DNA of 64,000 nt. Source: JAUNKE01 sp041853585. GTDB lineage: Bacteria > Bacillota > Clostridia > Peptostreptococcales > Filifactoraceae. Positions within the stretch are counted from its first letter, which is position 1, and each line of letters begins with the position of its first letter. Below the pieces are notes generated by a model, which saw only the letters and a program-made list of their open reading frames with translations, ran no database searches and was not told the DNA's origin. The position numbers and the translations under genes are program-made. The DNA lies in contig JBGZSM010000069.1 in the NCBI GenBank assembly GCA_041853585.1, positions 1-64,000 of the forward strand, given 5' to 3'. Positions 36,467 to 44,431 of this stretch are shown one piece after another.

Positions 36467-37405
36467 TTATCCAAGTTCTTCGATGTGATATCGATTCCTC
36501 ACTTCACGATATAATCTTACAATCGTGACGATGCCGACAACCAAGGACAGACCGCCCCATACGAAGAAATCAAAATAAAACTCACTTTTTAGGCCATAGT
36601 ATTCAAGGATATTAAACAAATTTATAAATACTTCCGGGAAAGTTAAGTCCGGCGTTTCCACACGAAGCTCTCTAAAAGCAGCCCAAGACCAATCGCTCAG
36701 AATTGCAACGATGACGCCGATGCTTCCCGCTACAAAAGAAATAATTGTGCCGAGCAGCCCGATTTTGCCGGCGAATTTTTCATAGCCCTTGAAAGCTAAG
36801 AAATACACGACCATCCCTGCAAGCCACGCCCAGATTCCCAGCAGGGAAACCAGAAAATAAATCACCGCTCCGATGACTGAACCGCCGATTGCACCTAAAA
36901 TTCCTAAAACGACATTTTCTGAACGCCCGTCGATTTCCTTTTGATATTCCGCCATCTGCCCCGACATGTGAACGCGCGCATCCTCGGACAGATAGTGATA
37001 TTCCATATTTGCCTTTACCAATCTGACTGTCCCGTCATCAACGCCAAGCGCAAAGCATCCCGTTGTATATTCATTTCTTGAGAGATACTCGGTCAACTCT
37101 TCCAACGCATTGCTCAGGTGCTTCTTCAGTTTACCGGAAAAAAGAGTATTCTTCCCCTCAATAACGATGGTATTTACGGATTGATAAGCCTTTCGAATGA
37201 CTTTTCCATCGACCAGCGATTCCAACTTTGTCTTCAATCGGTTATCATCATACGGGCGGCTCGCCCCTATACGAACTAAAAAAAATCCGGTTCCTTCATC
37301 AAAAAGAAGCGTCGTGTAATAGCCGTTCACCTTGCCATAGTACACATTTTCTTTAAATGCCAAATTGTAATCTTTCTTCAAAAAACCATAATTGTTCAGT
37401 TGCAT
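36467..37405 (-). CDS. Hypothetical membrane protein
   Basis: The 312-aa protein follows AAGGGGG. Residues 1-160 form a soluble domain (GKVNGYYTTLLFDEGTGFFLVRIGA). Four hydrophobic helices follow (near 164-185, 190-205, 215-237 and 283-297). Homologues of this layout are annotated as hypothetical proteins in Clostridia. It stands alone downstream of the allose regulator promoter, on the same strand as its neighbours. No function assigned. Confidence 0.6.
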   Translation of the reverse strand: MQLNNYGFLKKDYNLAFKENVYYGKVNGYYTTLLFDEGTGFFLVRIGASRPYDDNRLKTKLESLVDGKVIRKAYQSVNTIVIEGKNTLFSGKLKKHLSNALEELTEYLSRNEYTTGCFALGVDDGTVRLVKANMEYHYLSEDARVHMSGQMAEYQKEIDGRSENVVLGILGAIGGSVIGAVIYFLVSLLGIWAWLAGMVVYFLAFKGYEKFAGKIGLLGTIISFVAGSIGVIVAILSDWSWAAFRELRVETPDLTFPEVFINLFNILEYYGLKSEFYFDFFVWGGLSLVVGIVTIVRLYREVRNRYHIEELG

Positions 37406-37456
37406 TGTAACCCCCTTAAAAATTTATACTTTTCTATTTTAACCGATTAGAAAAAT

Positions 37457-38167
37457 CTAATCAAGCTCTTTTGCAATTTTTCGCACGACAAAAGATGCCA
37501 TCATCAGCCCGGCAACCGGCGGTACAAAAGCACAGCTCGCCGGAATTTCTCTTTTGCCCGCCGATGCAATACTCTGCTTCGGCTTTCTCGGCGGTTCATC
37601 CGAAAAGACCACATCCAAGTCAGCGATACCTCTATCCTTTAGCTCCTTGCGCATCACTTTCGCCAAAGGGTCGGTATGAGTCTTTGCCAATTTTGTAATC
37701 TGAATTCTCGTCGGGTCGATTTTGTTTCCCATGCCCATTGAGCTGATGATAGGAATATTTTTCTCCTTGCAGGTCTTTATCAAAAAGATTTTGGAAGTGA
37801 TGATATCAATTGCATCAACGACAAAATCAAAATCCGCCGCAAAAAATTCGTCGCTGTTCTCCGGCAGATATTTCTTATCAAAAATATGCAGTTTGATCTG
37901 CGGATTGATTTGCAAAATGCGCTCCGCCATCACCGACACCTTGCTCTTGCCCACAGTTTCCATCAACGCGGGAATTTGTCGATTCAAATTGCTGGTATCA
38001 ATCCGGTCAAAATCCACAATGCTCATCTCGCCCACGCCCGAGCGCGCAATCGCCTCCGCAGCAAAACTTCCCACGCCGCCGATGCCGAAAATTGCCACAT
38101 GCGATAACGACAGTCTTTGCATCGCTTCTTTTCCAATCAATAACTCCGTTCTAAAAAATTGCTCCAT
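37457..38167 (-). CDS. tcdA: tRNA threonylcarbamoyladenosine dehydratase
   Basis: Converts t6A37 of tRNA to its cyclic form in an ATP-dependent reaction. The 236-aa E1-like protein has the nucleotide loop IFGIGGVGSFAAEAIARSGVG, the Arg/Asn motif DFDRIDTSNLNRQ, and the catalytic-region NKIDPTRIQ and VFSDEPP. The C-terminus SCAFVPPVAGLMMASFVVRKI is typical of TcdA/CsdL rather than MoeB or ThiF. It is monocistronic. Confidence 0.9.
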   Translation of the reverse strand: MEQFFRTELLIGKEAMQRLSLSHVAIFGIGGVGSFAAEAIARSGVGEMSIVDFDRIDTSNLNRQIPALMETVGKSKVSVMAERILQINPQIKLHIFDKKYLPENSDEFFAADFDFVVDAIDIITSKIFLIKTCKEKNIPIISSMGMGNKIDPTRIQITKLAKTHTDPLAKVMRKELKDRGIADLDVVFSDEPPRKPKQSIASAGKREIPASCAFVPPVAGLMMASFVVRKIAKELD

Positions 38168-38384
38168 AAACTCTCCACTTATCTATTATACTTCATGCCA
38201 TACCGCTCCGATTCAAACAACATGAAATTGCGTTGATTCGTCTGTGATTCTCCGCAAAGAAAGACAGAAAAATTGCTGTTTTGAATGAAGTTCTGCATTT
38301 CATTTCTCATACTTTGTTACTATAAAGCAAAAAATCGAGTTTTGCAAGATAAAATCGCCGGATGCATATCAATCATCAACATAA
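38168..38384. other. Intergenic region
   Basis: About 220 bp of AT-rich DNA between the tcdA start and the terminator complex. No gene recognised. Confidence 0.4.
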
Positions 38385-38473
38385 AAAAGCTGTTGCAGAA
38401 CGTAAAATCTCTTTCTGCAATCTCCCGAGGCAATGTTTCTCATTGCCTGAAGAATATTCTTATTTTACAACAG
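38385..38473 (-). terminator. Branched terminator-like structure of the orphan gene
   Basis: Two hairpins, TTGCAGAA/TTCTGCAA (38393-38420) and AGGCAATG/CATTGCCT (38428-38448), are closed by CTGTTG/CAACAG (38390-38395 and 38468-38473). On the minus strand the structure ends in CAGCTTTTTT. It would end the transcript of the orphan gene at 38525-39202. The hairpin resembles the alaX terminator (TTGCAGAA core). Confidence 0.55.
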
Positions 38474-38524
38474 ATTCCGGACTTGACTAGTATCATTAAA
38501 ACGGTTGATGCAAAGCCAAAACTT

Positions 38525-39202
38525 CTATCTCCACCAACCGAGGAATTTATAACCGTCAATAACTTCGATATAAAACCAATCCACCATTTTACTTAGAGCT
38601 AAAATATTTTTATCTCTCTTGATTTCTTCAAATGTAAAACCCGAAATTATAATCTGTCTCTCAATGCAATTTATACTTGGATCTAAATAATATTCAAAAA
38701 AAGGATCTCTTCCCATCTTTTCAATCTGCTTAGCAATTTCATCCTCACCCATGTCCACATCGCTTTTGAATCTAAACTTGCCATATATTATATCCGTATC
38801 AATGCAATTCTCTCTAATTTCTCTTAAAGTGAAGTATTCCAACCACTTATTAATGCGCCCTTCTTTCTTTAATTCTAAAAAAAGATTCATCACACACGGA
38901 TCCACTCCGATTACATTACAAAATCTCTTTCCATTATACAACTCCGCAAAAGATAATTTATCAAAGATTTTTCTAAACATGTCAATTTCTTTCTCAATAT
39001 CAGCAGTTAAAAAGCATGCTTTTCCTACAAGGCTTTCGTCCGGAGATTGACACCGTTCTTTAAATACAAAAAAGTAAGCCAGAGATATTTGTATGTTGAT
39101 ATTTTTTTCGATAATATCTTTCATTTCGTTTTGATCGATTAACTTCTTATCATAACATTTAAAGGTCTCCAATACTTTAACGCGTTCTCCATTTGGAATC
39201 AT
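38525..39202 (-). CDS. Orphan cytoplasmic protein, unknown
   Basis: The 225-aa protein has no signal peptide or membrane helix and is rich in Lys, Glu, Ile and Phe. It includes IDMFRKIFDKLSFAELYNGK and MGRDPFFEYYLDP and ends FLGWWR. Its base composition is more AT-rich than its neighbours. It borders 0.9 kb of decayed-looking DNA, which together suggest acquired DNA. Not recognised as any known family. Confidence 0.6.
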   Translation of the reverse strand: MIPNGERVKVLETFKCYDKKLIDQNEMKDIIEKNINIQISLAYFFVFKERCQSPDESLVGKACFLTADIEKEIDMFRKIFDKLSFAELYNGKRFCNVIGVDPCVMNLFLELKKEGRINKWLEYFTLREIRENCIDTDIIYGKFRFKSDVDMGEDEIAKQIEKMGRDPFFEYYLDPSINCIERQIIISGFTFEEIKRDKNILALSKMVDWFYIEVIDGYKFLGWWR

Positions 39203-40103
39203 AGTAATTAACTCCTATCAAATTTTATTATCTAAAATAACCGAACCGAATCGGCGCCATCGAACCAACCCTTTCATAGTTATCTGCAAAGATTGAATTT
39301 GTCAGCAGAAATCGAACTCAATCCGCAACCCGCATACATGCTATTTCCTCATACAAAGTTGTCATTGCGAATCGTTCGGTCTCTCAAAAATATATAAAAC
39401 AGGTTTTTGATTCATAGTGGCTTACTCTCCCCGATAATCTCTTTTCCTCCGTCGGGATATCACTTATAAATATTCTACGGCACTATGAGTGACCGAAAAC
39501 TCGGAGCATGAGTTTAAGCGATAGCTCTACGAGTAGCTCTGCCCAAAAATTCTTCCTGTTCTTCTTTTATCATCGTAAAAAGTCTTTTACTTCCAATTTT
39601 TTATTTTTCAACATATCAAAGCTCTTTTCAAACATTTTTACGGTTAATTAGATTGTATTACATGGCAGTAAATTTTTCAACAACTTCAAAAGCAAAGTAA
39701 ATAACGACTGATTATAAATATTGCTAAGCGGCACAGAGTTAAAAATCAAGACTTCTTTTCTCTTTTTATTTGCAAGAAAAAAAGAGCAGTGTGACCGCTC
39801 TTTTCAAATTTAAAAATCAATTTTTATAATCACCCTAATTTGAATGACCATTTCGTCTGAATCACTATCCCATTTCTCAATCTCATAGCCTAACAATAGG
39901 AAGAATTTTTTCCAAAGAATACAATCACATTCCTTTCTCCATCAGAACTATAAGCCGCTATTTCAGCTCAGACTACAACTTCATTGAAAATTTCGCCATG
40001 CGAATTCTAATGGCGTTTACCATTTGCTATTGAATCTGATTGACGCTCGTCAAAAATCACAATTACCCCCTATATAATAGGAAGAGATTTTTTCAGAGAA
40101 TGA
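39203..40103. other. 900-bp non-coding, apparently decayed region
   Basis: No intact gene. A minus-strand terminator lies at 39778-39802 (AGAGCGGTCACACTGCTCT then T7). Two copies of the dispersed repeat sit at 39895-39912 (diverged) and 40070-40093. Minus-strand fragments of 25-35 codons are open next to the repeats but are broken by stops and frame changes, so this may be a relic of mobile or coding DNA next to the aspartokinase break. Confidence 0.5.
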
Positions 40104-40412
40104 TTAAGAAGGGATTTTTTCGAGTTCGTACTCGTTAAAACGATTTAGTTTTTCCTGCTGCATATCATACAGTTGAATCAATAAATCGGTCACCTTGATG
40201 TCATCATCAAATCTTTTGCCCGGTGCGGAAACGACGATACAGCATCGCTCCTCCTGACACTCAACGATGGCCTTCACTTTTCGAAATTGAATCGAATCGC
40301 ACAAAGAAGAGCCGCCGAATTTCGCGACAGTCTTTTTACAAACGACTTGTTCGCTCGTCATCGTTACCATGCTCCCCCCGTTATTTGTGTTTTGCAATAA
40401 TAATCTTTCCAT
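40104..40412 (-). CDS. Aspartokinase N-terminal fragment (split or truncated gene)
   Basis: The 102-aa product has the aspartokinase nucleotide-binding start TVAKFGGSSL (K31 in the KFGGSS motif) and VSAPGKRFDDDIKVTDLLIQLYDM, then an unrelated-looking tail (NRFNEYELEKIPS). This is the first ~80 residues of a normal enzyme. The remainder is encoded at 44432-46114. ATG 40412 follows AAAGGAG, and a near-perfect promoter stands upstream (40527-40499), so it is expressed. Either the two pieces assemble into a working aspartokinase, or this is the stub of a broken gene. The truncation point coincides with a copy of the dispersed repeat (40070-40093). Confidence 0.8.
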   Translation of the reverse strand: MERLLLQNTNNGGSMVTMTSEQVVCKKTVAKFGGSSLCDSIQFRKVKAIVECQEERCCIVVSAPGKRFDDDIKVTDLLIQLYDMQQEKLNRFNEYELEKIPS

Positions 40413-40498
40413 TGGCTCTCCTTTCATTAAAATTTTTTTTGGGTTTTTGTTTTAGTTTTGTCCGTAATATAAAGACTGTTGTTTTTTAATTATAGACA

Positions 40499-40527
40499 AT
40501 TATAACAAAGCATTTTAAAAAATGCAA
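40499..40527 (-). promoter_or_regulatory. Strong promoter of the aspartokinase fragment
   Basis: TTGCAT (40527-40522), 17-bp spacer, TATAAT (40504-40499), about 90 nt before ATG 40412. The T/G-rich plus-strand sequence at 40443-40461 matches the leader of the aspartokinase-homoserine dehydrogenase gene in inverted orientation. Confidence 0.8.
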
Positions 40528-40587
40528 GCACTTTTGAATTTTTTTATTCAAAAAATGTCCTTGTGAGCATTATTGCTGCTCAATTTT

Positions 40588-41550
40588 TTATTTTTGTTTC
40601 TGATTTTGAAGCTCTCCTTCCCTTGATGTCGGCAAGACATCCGACGAAATCCGCTCGATGTCAAATGGTGTTTCCTGATACACAAAATAGTTGAGCCAGT
40701 TGGAAAAAAATAAATTGGCATGCGCTCGCCAGCGCACATGAATTTTCTCCTGCTCGTCTTCAAAATAATTGCTCGGCATCGCAGTCGCCAATCCCAAATC
40801 CCTGTCGCGCAAATATTCCTGATACAAGGTATCGGCATTGTATTCAAAATGTCCTGATACGAAAATTTGGCGATTGTCCTTGGATGTTACGATGGCGGCA
40901 CCCGTCTTTTCACAGCCGGCTATCAGCGTAAGCGCCGGATGATTCATTATGGAATCCAGCGGATTGAGCGTATATCTTGACTGCGGAATAAAAAATTCAT
41001 CATCGAATCCTTTCGTAATCAGCGAAGATGCTCGCAGCTTGTACGGAAAGATGCCGAATATTTTTTCCGTTCGCTCCTGTTTTCCAATTCCGTAATAATG
41101 ATAAAGTCCCGCCTGCGACGCCCAACAGATAAACATCGTCGAAAAGACATTGGTTTTGGCAAAATCAAAAATTTCGCCGAGCTCTTTCCAATAATCTACT
41201 TCTTCAAAATCCATTTTTTCAACCGGCGCTCCGGTCACAATCATCGCATCGTATTTGTTGCGCCGAATGTCGCCGAAAGTTTTGTAAAATCGTGCCAAAT
41301 GCGAAGCGCTCGTGTTCTTGGATTGATAGCTGTCCGTTCGTACAAAGTCAACCGACACTTGCAAAGGCGTGTTGGAAAGCATGCGAAGCAATTGCGTTTC
41401 CGTTTCTTCTTTTTTCGGCATCAGATTCAAAATTGCAACGCGCAGCGGTCGAATATCCTGCGTTTTTGCTCTTTGCGGCGTTATTGTAAAAATTTGTTCC
41501 TCTTGTAAAATGCCGTTTGCCGGCAAATCTTGCGGTATGATGAGTGGCAT
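40588..41550 (-). CDS. metA: Homoserine O-acetyltransferase, MetA type
   Basis: Acylates homoserine, first committed step of methionine synthesis. The 320-aa protein is a full-length MetA with the catalytic cysteine in FICWASQAG, His in SGHFEYNADT and downstream Glu in this segment. Residue 111 is glutamate (GAPVE), the position known to select acetyl-CoA over succinyl-CoA in MetA enzymes; E. coli-type succinyltransferases have glycine. The downstream partner MetY uses O-acetylhomoserine, consistent with this. It follows metY by 11 nt. Confidence 0.93.
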   Translation of the reverse strand: MPLIIPQDLPANGILQEEQIFTITPQRAKTQDIRPLRVAILNLMPKKEETETQLLRMLSNTPLQVSVDFVRTDSYQSKNTSASHLARFYKTFGDIRRNKYDAMIVTGAPVEKMDFEEVDYWKELGEIFDFAKTNVFSTMFICWASQAGLYHYYGIGKQERTEKIFGIFPYKLRASSLITKGFDDEFFIPQSRYTLNPLDSIMNHPALTLIAGCEKTGAAIVTSKDNRQIFVSGHFEYNADTLYQEYLRDRDLGLATAMPSNYFEDEQEKIHVRWRAHANLFFSNWLNYFVYQETPFDIERISSDVLPTSREGELQNQKQK

Positions 41551-41561
41551 AGTTCCTCCTA

Positions 41562-42848
41562 CTAAATTCGAGCGAGCGCCTGCTCCAAATCTCGAATAAT
41601 ATCCTGCGCGTCTTCAATTCCGCAGGACAATCGCAATCCGTTGGGCTTGATTTGCGCTTTTTTCAAATCTTCTTCGGAAAGCTGTCGATGGGTCGAGCTT
41701 GCCGGATGTAAAATATGCGTTCGCACATCGCAAACATGTACGACCAAGGTCGCCAGCTCCAATGAATCGATAAATTGTTTCGCTTGCTGTGCACCGCCGC
41801 AAACTCCAAACATAATGACCCCGCCGCCGCCGCGCAGATATTTTTTTGCATTCTCATAAGTCGGCGAATTCTCCAGTAAAGGATAATTCACAAAATCGAC
41901 TTTGGGATGCTTCTGCAAAAACTCGGCAACCGCCAGTCCGTTTTGCGAATGTCTTTCCATACGCAAAGCCAGCGTTTCGATTCCGAGCGTTGTCAAAAAC
42001 GCGTTGAACGGACTCATCGTCGCTCCCAAATCTCGCAGAAAAACCACTCTCGCCTTCGTGATAAAGGCGGCATTGCCGAAGCTTTGTGTGTAGCTGAGTC
42101 CGTGATATGCCGAATCCGGCTCGGTGAGATGCGGAAACTTTCCATTCGTCCAATCAAATTTTCCCGCATCGACAATCAAACCGCCGACGCTGGTCGCATG
42201 CCCGTCCAAATACTTCGTCGATGAATGGATGATGACATCCGCTCCCCATTCAACCGGGCGACACAGACAAGGTGTCGCGAAAGTATTATCCACAAAAAGC
42301 GGCAAGCCGTTGCGATGTGCAATTTCGGCGAGTCGCTCGACATCAAGCACATCGACATTCGGATTTCCGATAATCTCGGTGTAAATCAGCTTCGTATTCG
42401 GACGAATGGCTCGCTCGATTTCTTCATCACTTGAATCAAATCCGACAAAACTGACCTCTATCCCGAATTTCTTGAAAGTCGTCCCGAGCAAGGTGAAAGT
42501 TCCGCCATACAAATTGTTGAGTGCCACGATATGCTCGCCCGTATTACAAATCGTGAGTATCGAAAGTAAAATCGCCGCCTGCCCCGACGAGGTTGCCAAA
42601 GCGCCGACTCCTCCTTCGAGCGTTGCAATTTTGGATTCCAAACTTGCCACCGTCGGATTGGAAATTCTGCTATACATGTGACCTTCTTTTTGCAAATCGA
42701 ACAATGCGGCAACCTCATCCGCGCTGTCGTATTGATAGGTCGTACTTTGAACAATCGGCAATATTCTCGGCTCTCCGTTTTTCGCTTCATAGCCCGCCTG
42801 CACGCATAAAGTATCGGTGCTGAACTTTCCAAATTCAAACTTCGTCAT
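41562..42848 (-). CDS. metY: O-acetylhomoserine sulfhydrylase
   Basis: Makes homocysteine (or methionine) from O-acetylhomoserine and sulfide or methanethiol, PLP-dependent. ATG 42848 follows AAGGAGG; upstream codons lie in the T-box terminator. The 428-aa length and KFSTDTLCVQAGYEAKNG start are typical. The PLP lysine is in HSSTKYLDGHATSVGG, with YSRISNPTVASLE and TSSGQAAILL near the cofactor phosphate. Expression is controlled by the T-box leader immediately upstream. Confidence 0.93.
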   Translation of the reverse strand: MTKFEFGKFSTDTLCVQAGYEAKNGEPRILPIVQSTTYQYDSADEVAALFDLQKEGHMYSRISNPTVASLESKIATLEGGVGALATSSGQAAILLSILTICNTGEHIVALNNLYGGTFTLLGTTFKKFGIEVSFVGFDSSDEEIERAIRPNTKLIYTEIIGNPNVDVLDVERLAEIAHRNGLPLFVDNTFATPCLCRPVEWGADVIIHSSTKYLDGHATSVGGLIVDAGKFDWTNGKFPHLTEPDSAYHGLSYTQSFGNAAFITKARVVFLRDLGATMSPFNAFLTTLGIETLALRMERHSQNGLAVAEFLQKHPKVDFVNYPLLENSPTYENAKKYLRGGGGVIMFGVCGGAQQAKQFIDSLELATLVVHVCDVRTHILHPASSTHRQLSEEDLKKAQIKPNGLRLSCGIEDAQDIIRDLEQALARI

Positions 42849-42872
42849 AAAATCCTCCTTGCAATTTCCAAT

Positions 42873-43147
42873 AAAAAAAGCTCCTATCCCAAAAGGACAG
42901 AAGCTACTCCGTGATACCACCTTTATTTATTTTTGCCTCGCGACAAAAAACTCCGCGGGTACAATCATACCCCGACGCTGTAACAGGCGCACCCGTCCGA
43001 GCCTACCTATCGACCCGGCCCACAAAAAGACCATCTTCCACACGATTTTTGTTATCCCCTCACACCCAACGGGGACTCTCTGAAACATACTTTCGAATGT
43101 ACTCTTCTTTCTATAAGGTTTATTCGCGATCTCTCGCTTGATTTAAT
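42873..43147 (-). promoter_or_regulatory. T-box riboswitch upstream of metY-metA, probably methionine-specific
   Basis: The minus-strand leader has the T-box antiterminator sequence AAAGGTGGTATCACGGAG (42926-42909), followed by an intrinsic terminator (42904-42873, stem AGCT...AGCT then T7). Upstream is a long Stem I containing AGAGAGTC and GGGTGTGAGG. A GAAGATGGTC segment places a candidate ATG (Met) specifier codon in Stem I. Control by uncharged tRNA-Met fits the two methionine genes downstream. The specifier assignment is by eye. Confidence 0.88.
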
Positions 43148-43154
43148 TTCGTTC

Positions 43155-43183
43155 ATTCTAGCAAAGAACAATAAAATTGTCAA
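43155..43183 (-). promoter_or_regulatory. Promoter of the metY-metA T-box transcript
   Basis: TTGACA (43183-43178), 17-bp spacer, TAGAAT (43160-43155), directly upstream of the T-box leader. Confidence 0.85.
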
Positions 43184-43322
43184 TACATTTTTTAAATTTT
43201 AAAATATGATTCTGTTTTCTGATTTTACATTTTGAAATACGATTTTTTTGGATTTCCAATTTGCGATTTATATTTTATTTTTCATTTTGTATTATGAATT
43301 TCAAATTTCAAATTCGGCTTCA

Positions 43323-44399
43323 TCAATCCAAATAGCCCATCGCCTTAATCATTTCGGCAACCAACAATGCCCCGCCCGCCGCGCCGCGCAAAGTATTGTG
43401 CGACAATCCGACGAATCGGTAGTCAAAAATCGAATCCTCGCGCAAACGACCCGCCGACACCTGCATTCCTTTTTGTGCCTCACGCTCCAACTTGGTCTGC
43501 GGTCGGTTGTCCTCTTCAAAATATACGATAAAAGGCTTCGGCGCCGATGGCAAATTCAGCTTGTCGATGGCGGTTTCAAAATTTTTCCATCGTGCCAAAA
43601 TTTCTTCCCTTCTCGGCTTCTTGTCAAATTTGACCGAAACGGTCGCCATATGTCCGTCGCTCACCGGCACGCGAATACATTGCGCTGAAATAACCGGCTC
43701 GCTTGCAGGCAGAATTTCCCGCTCGATTACTTCACCCAAGATTCGAAGCGGCTCCTTCTCGCTTTTTTCTTCTTCGCCGCCGATAAAAGGAATCACATTG
43801 TCCACCATCTCGCTCCAAGTGTCAAAAGTTTTTCCCGCACCCGAAATCGCCTGATAGGTGCTGACGACAACCTCCTTCAAACCGAAATCTCTAAGTGCAA
43901 AGAGCATCGGCACATAGCTTTGGATGGAGCAATTCGGTTTTACCGCAATAAATCCTTTTTTTGTGCCCAATCTTTTCTTTTGCGCCTCCACAATTTCGAT
44001 ATGATTTTTATTCAGCTCCGGAATAATCATCGGCACATCCTTGGTCCAACGATTCGCCGAATTGTTCGATACGACGATGACTTCAGCTTTGGCATATCTT
44101 TCCTCCAGCTCGACAATCGCCTGCTTGTCCATATCCAACGCACAGAGCACGAGCTCGACCTGCGGCACGATTTTTTCCAAGTTGTGCACATCCTCCACAA
44201 TCATATCCTTGACATAGTTCGGCATCGGCGATTTCAAATTCCAACGACCGCGCACCGCTTCCTGATAGGATTTTCCCTCGGACGATGCACTCGCCGCCAA
44301 TACTTTGACATCGAAATACGGATGATTTTCAAGCAGTTGGATAAAGCGCTGCCCAACCATTCCGGTCGCACCCAAAATTGCAATATTTGTCTTTTTCAT
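43323..44399 (-). CDS. asd: Aspartate-semialdehyde dehydrogenase (archaeal/fungal-type)
   Basis: Reduces aspartyl phosphate to aspartate semialdehyde with NADPH. The 358-aa protein has the nucleotide motif ILGATGMVGQRF, the active-site cysteine in AVKPNCSIQ, QAISGAGK and the His region VSDGHMATVSV. The sequence is of the archaeal/fungal type (longer, with the PNCSIQ motif) rather than the E. coli type. It follows the aspartokinase-homoserine dehydrogenase gene by 32 nt, in pathway order. Confidence 0.92.
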   Translation of the reverse strand: MKKTNIAILGATGMVGQRFIQLLENHPYFDVKVLAASASSEGKSYQEAVRGRWNLKSPMPNYVKDMIVEDVHNLEKIVPQVELVLCALDMDKQAIVELEERYAKAEVIVVSNNSANRWTKDVPMIIPELNKNHIEIVEAQKKRLGTKKGFIAVKPNCSIQSYVPMLFALRDFGLKEVVVSTYQAISGAGKTFDTWSEMVDNVIPFIGGEEEKSEKEPLRILGEVIEREILPASEPVISAQCIRVPVSDGHMATVSVKFDKKPRREEILARWKNFETAIDKLNLPSAPKPFIVYFEEDNRPQTKLEREAQKGMQVSAGRLREDSIFDYRFVGLSHNTLRGAAGGALLVAEMIKAMGYLD

Positions 44400-44431
44400 A
44401 TCGACTCCATTCTCTTACAAGCGATTGGTCA

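Noticed and set aside
39203..40103. Intact transposase near the dispersed repeats
   Set aside because: Only short broken frames of 25-35 codons with stops and frame changes; similarity to ISL3-type N-termini was too weak to claim.
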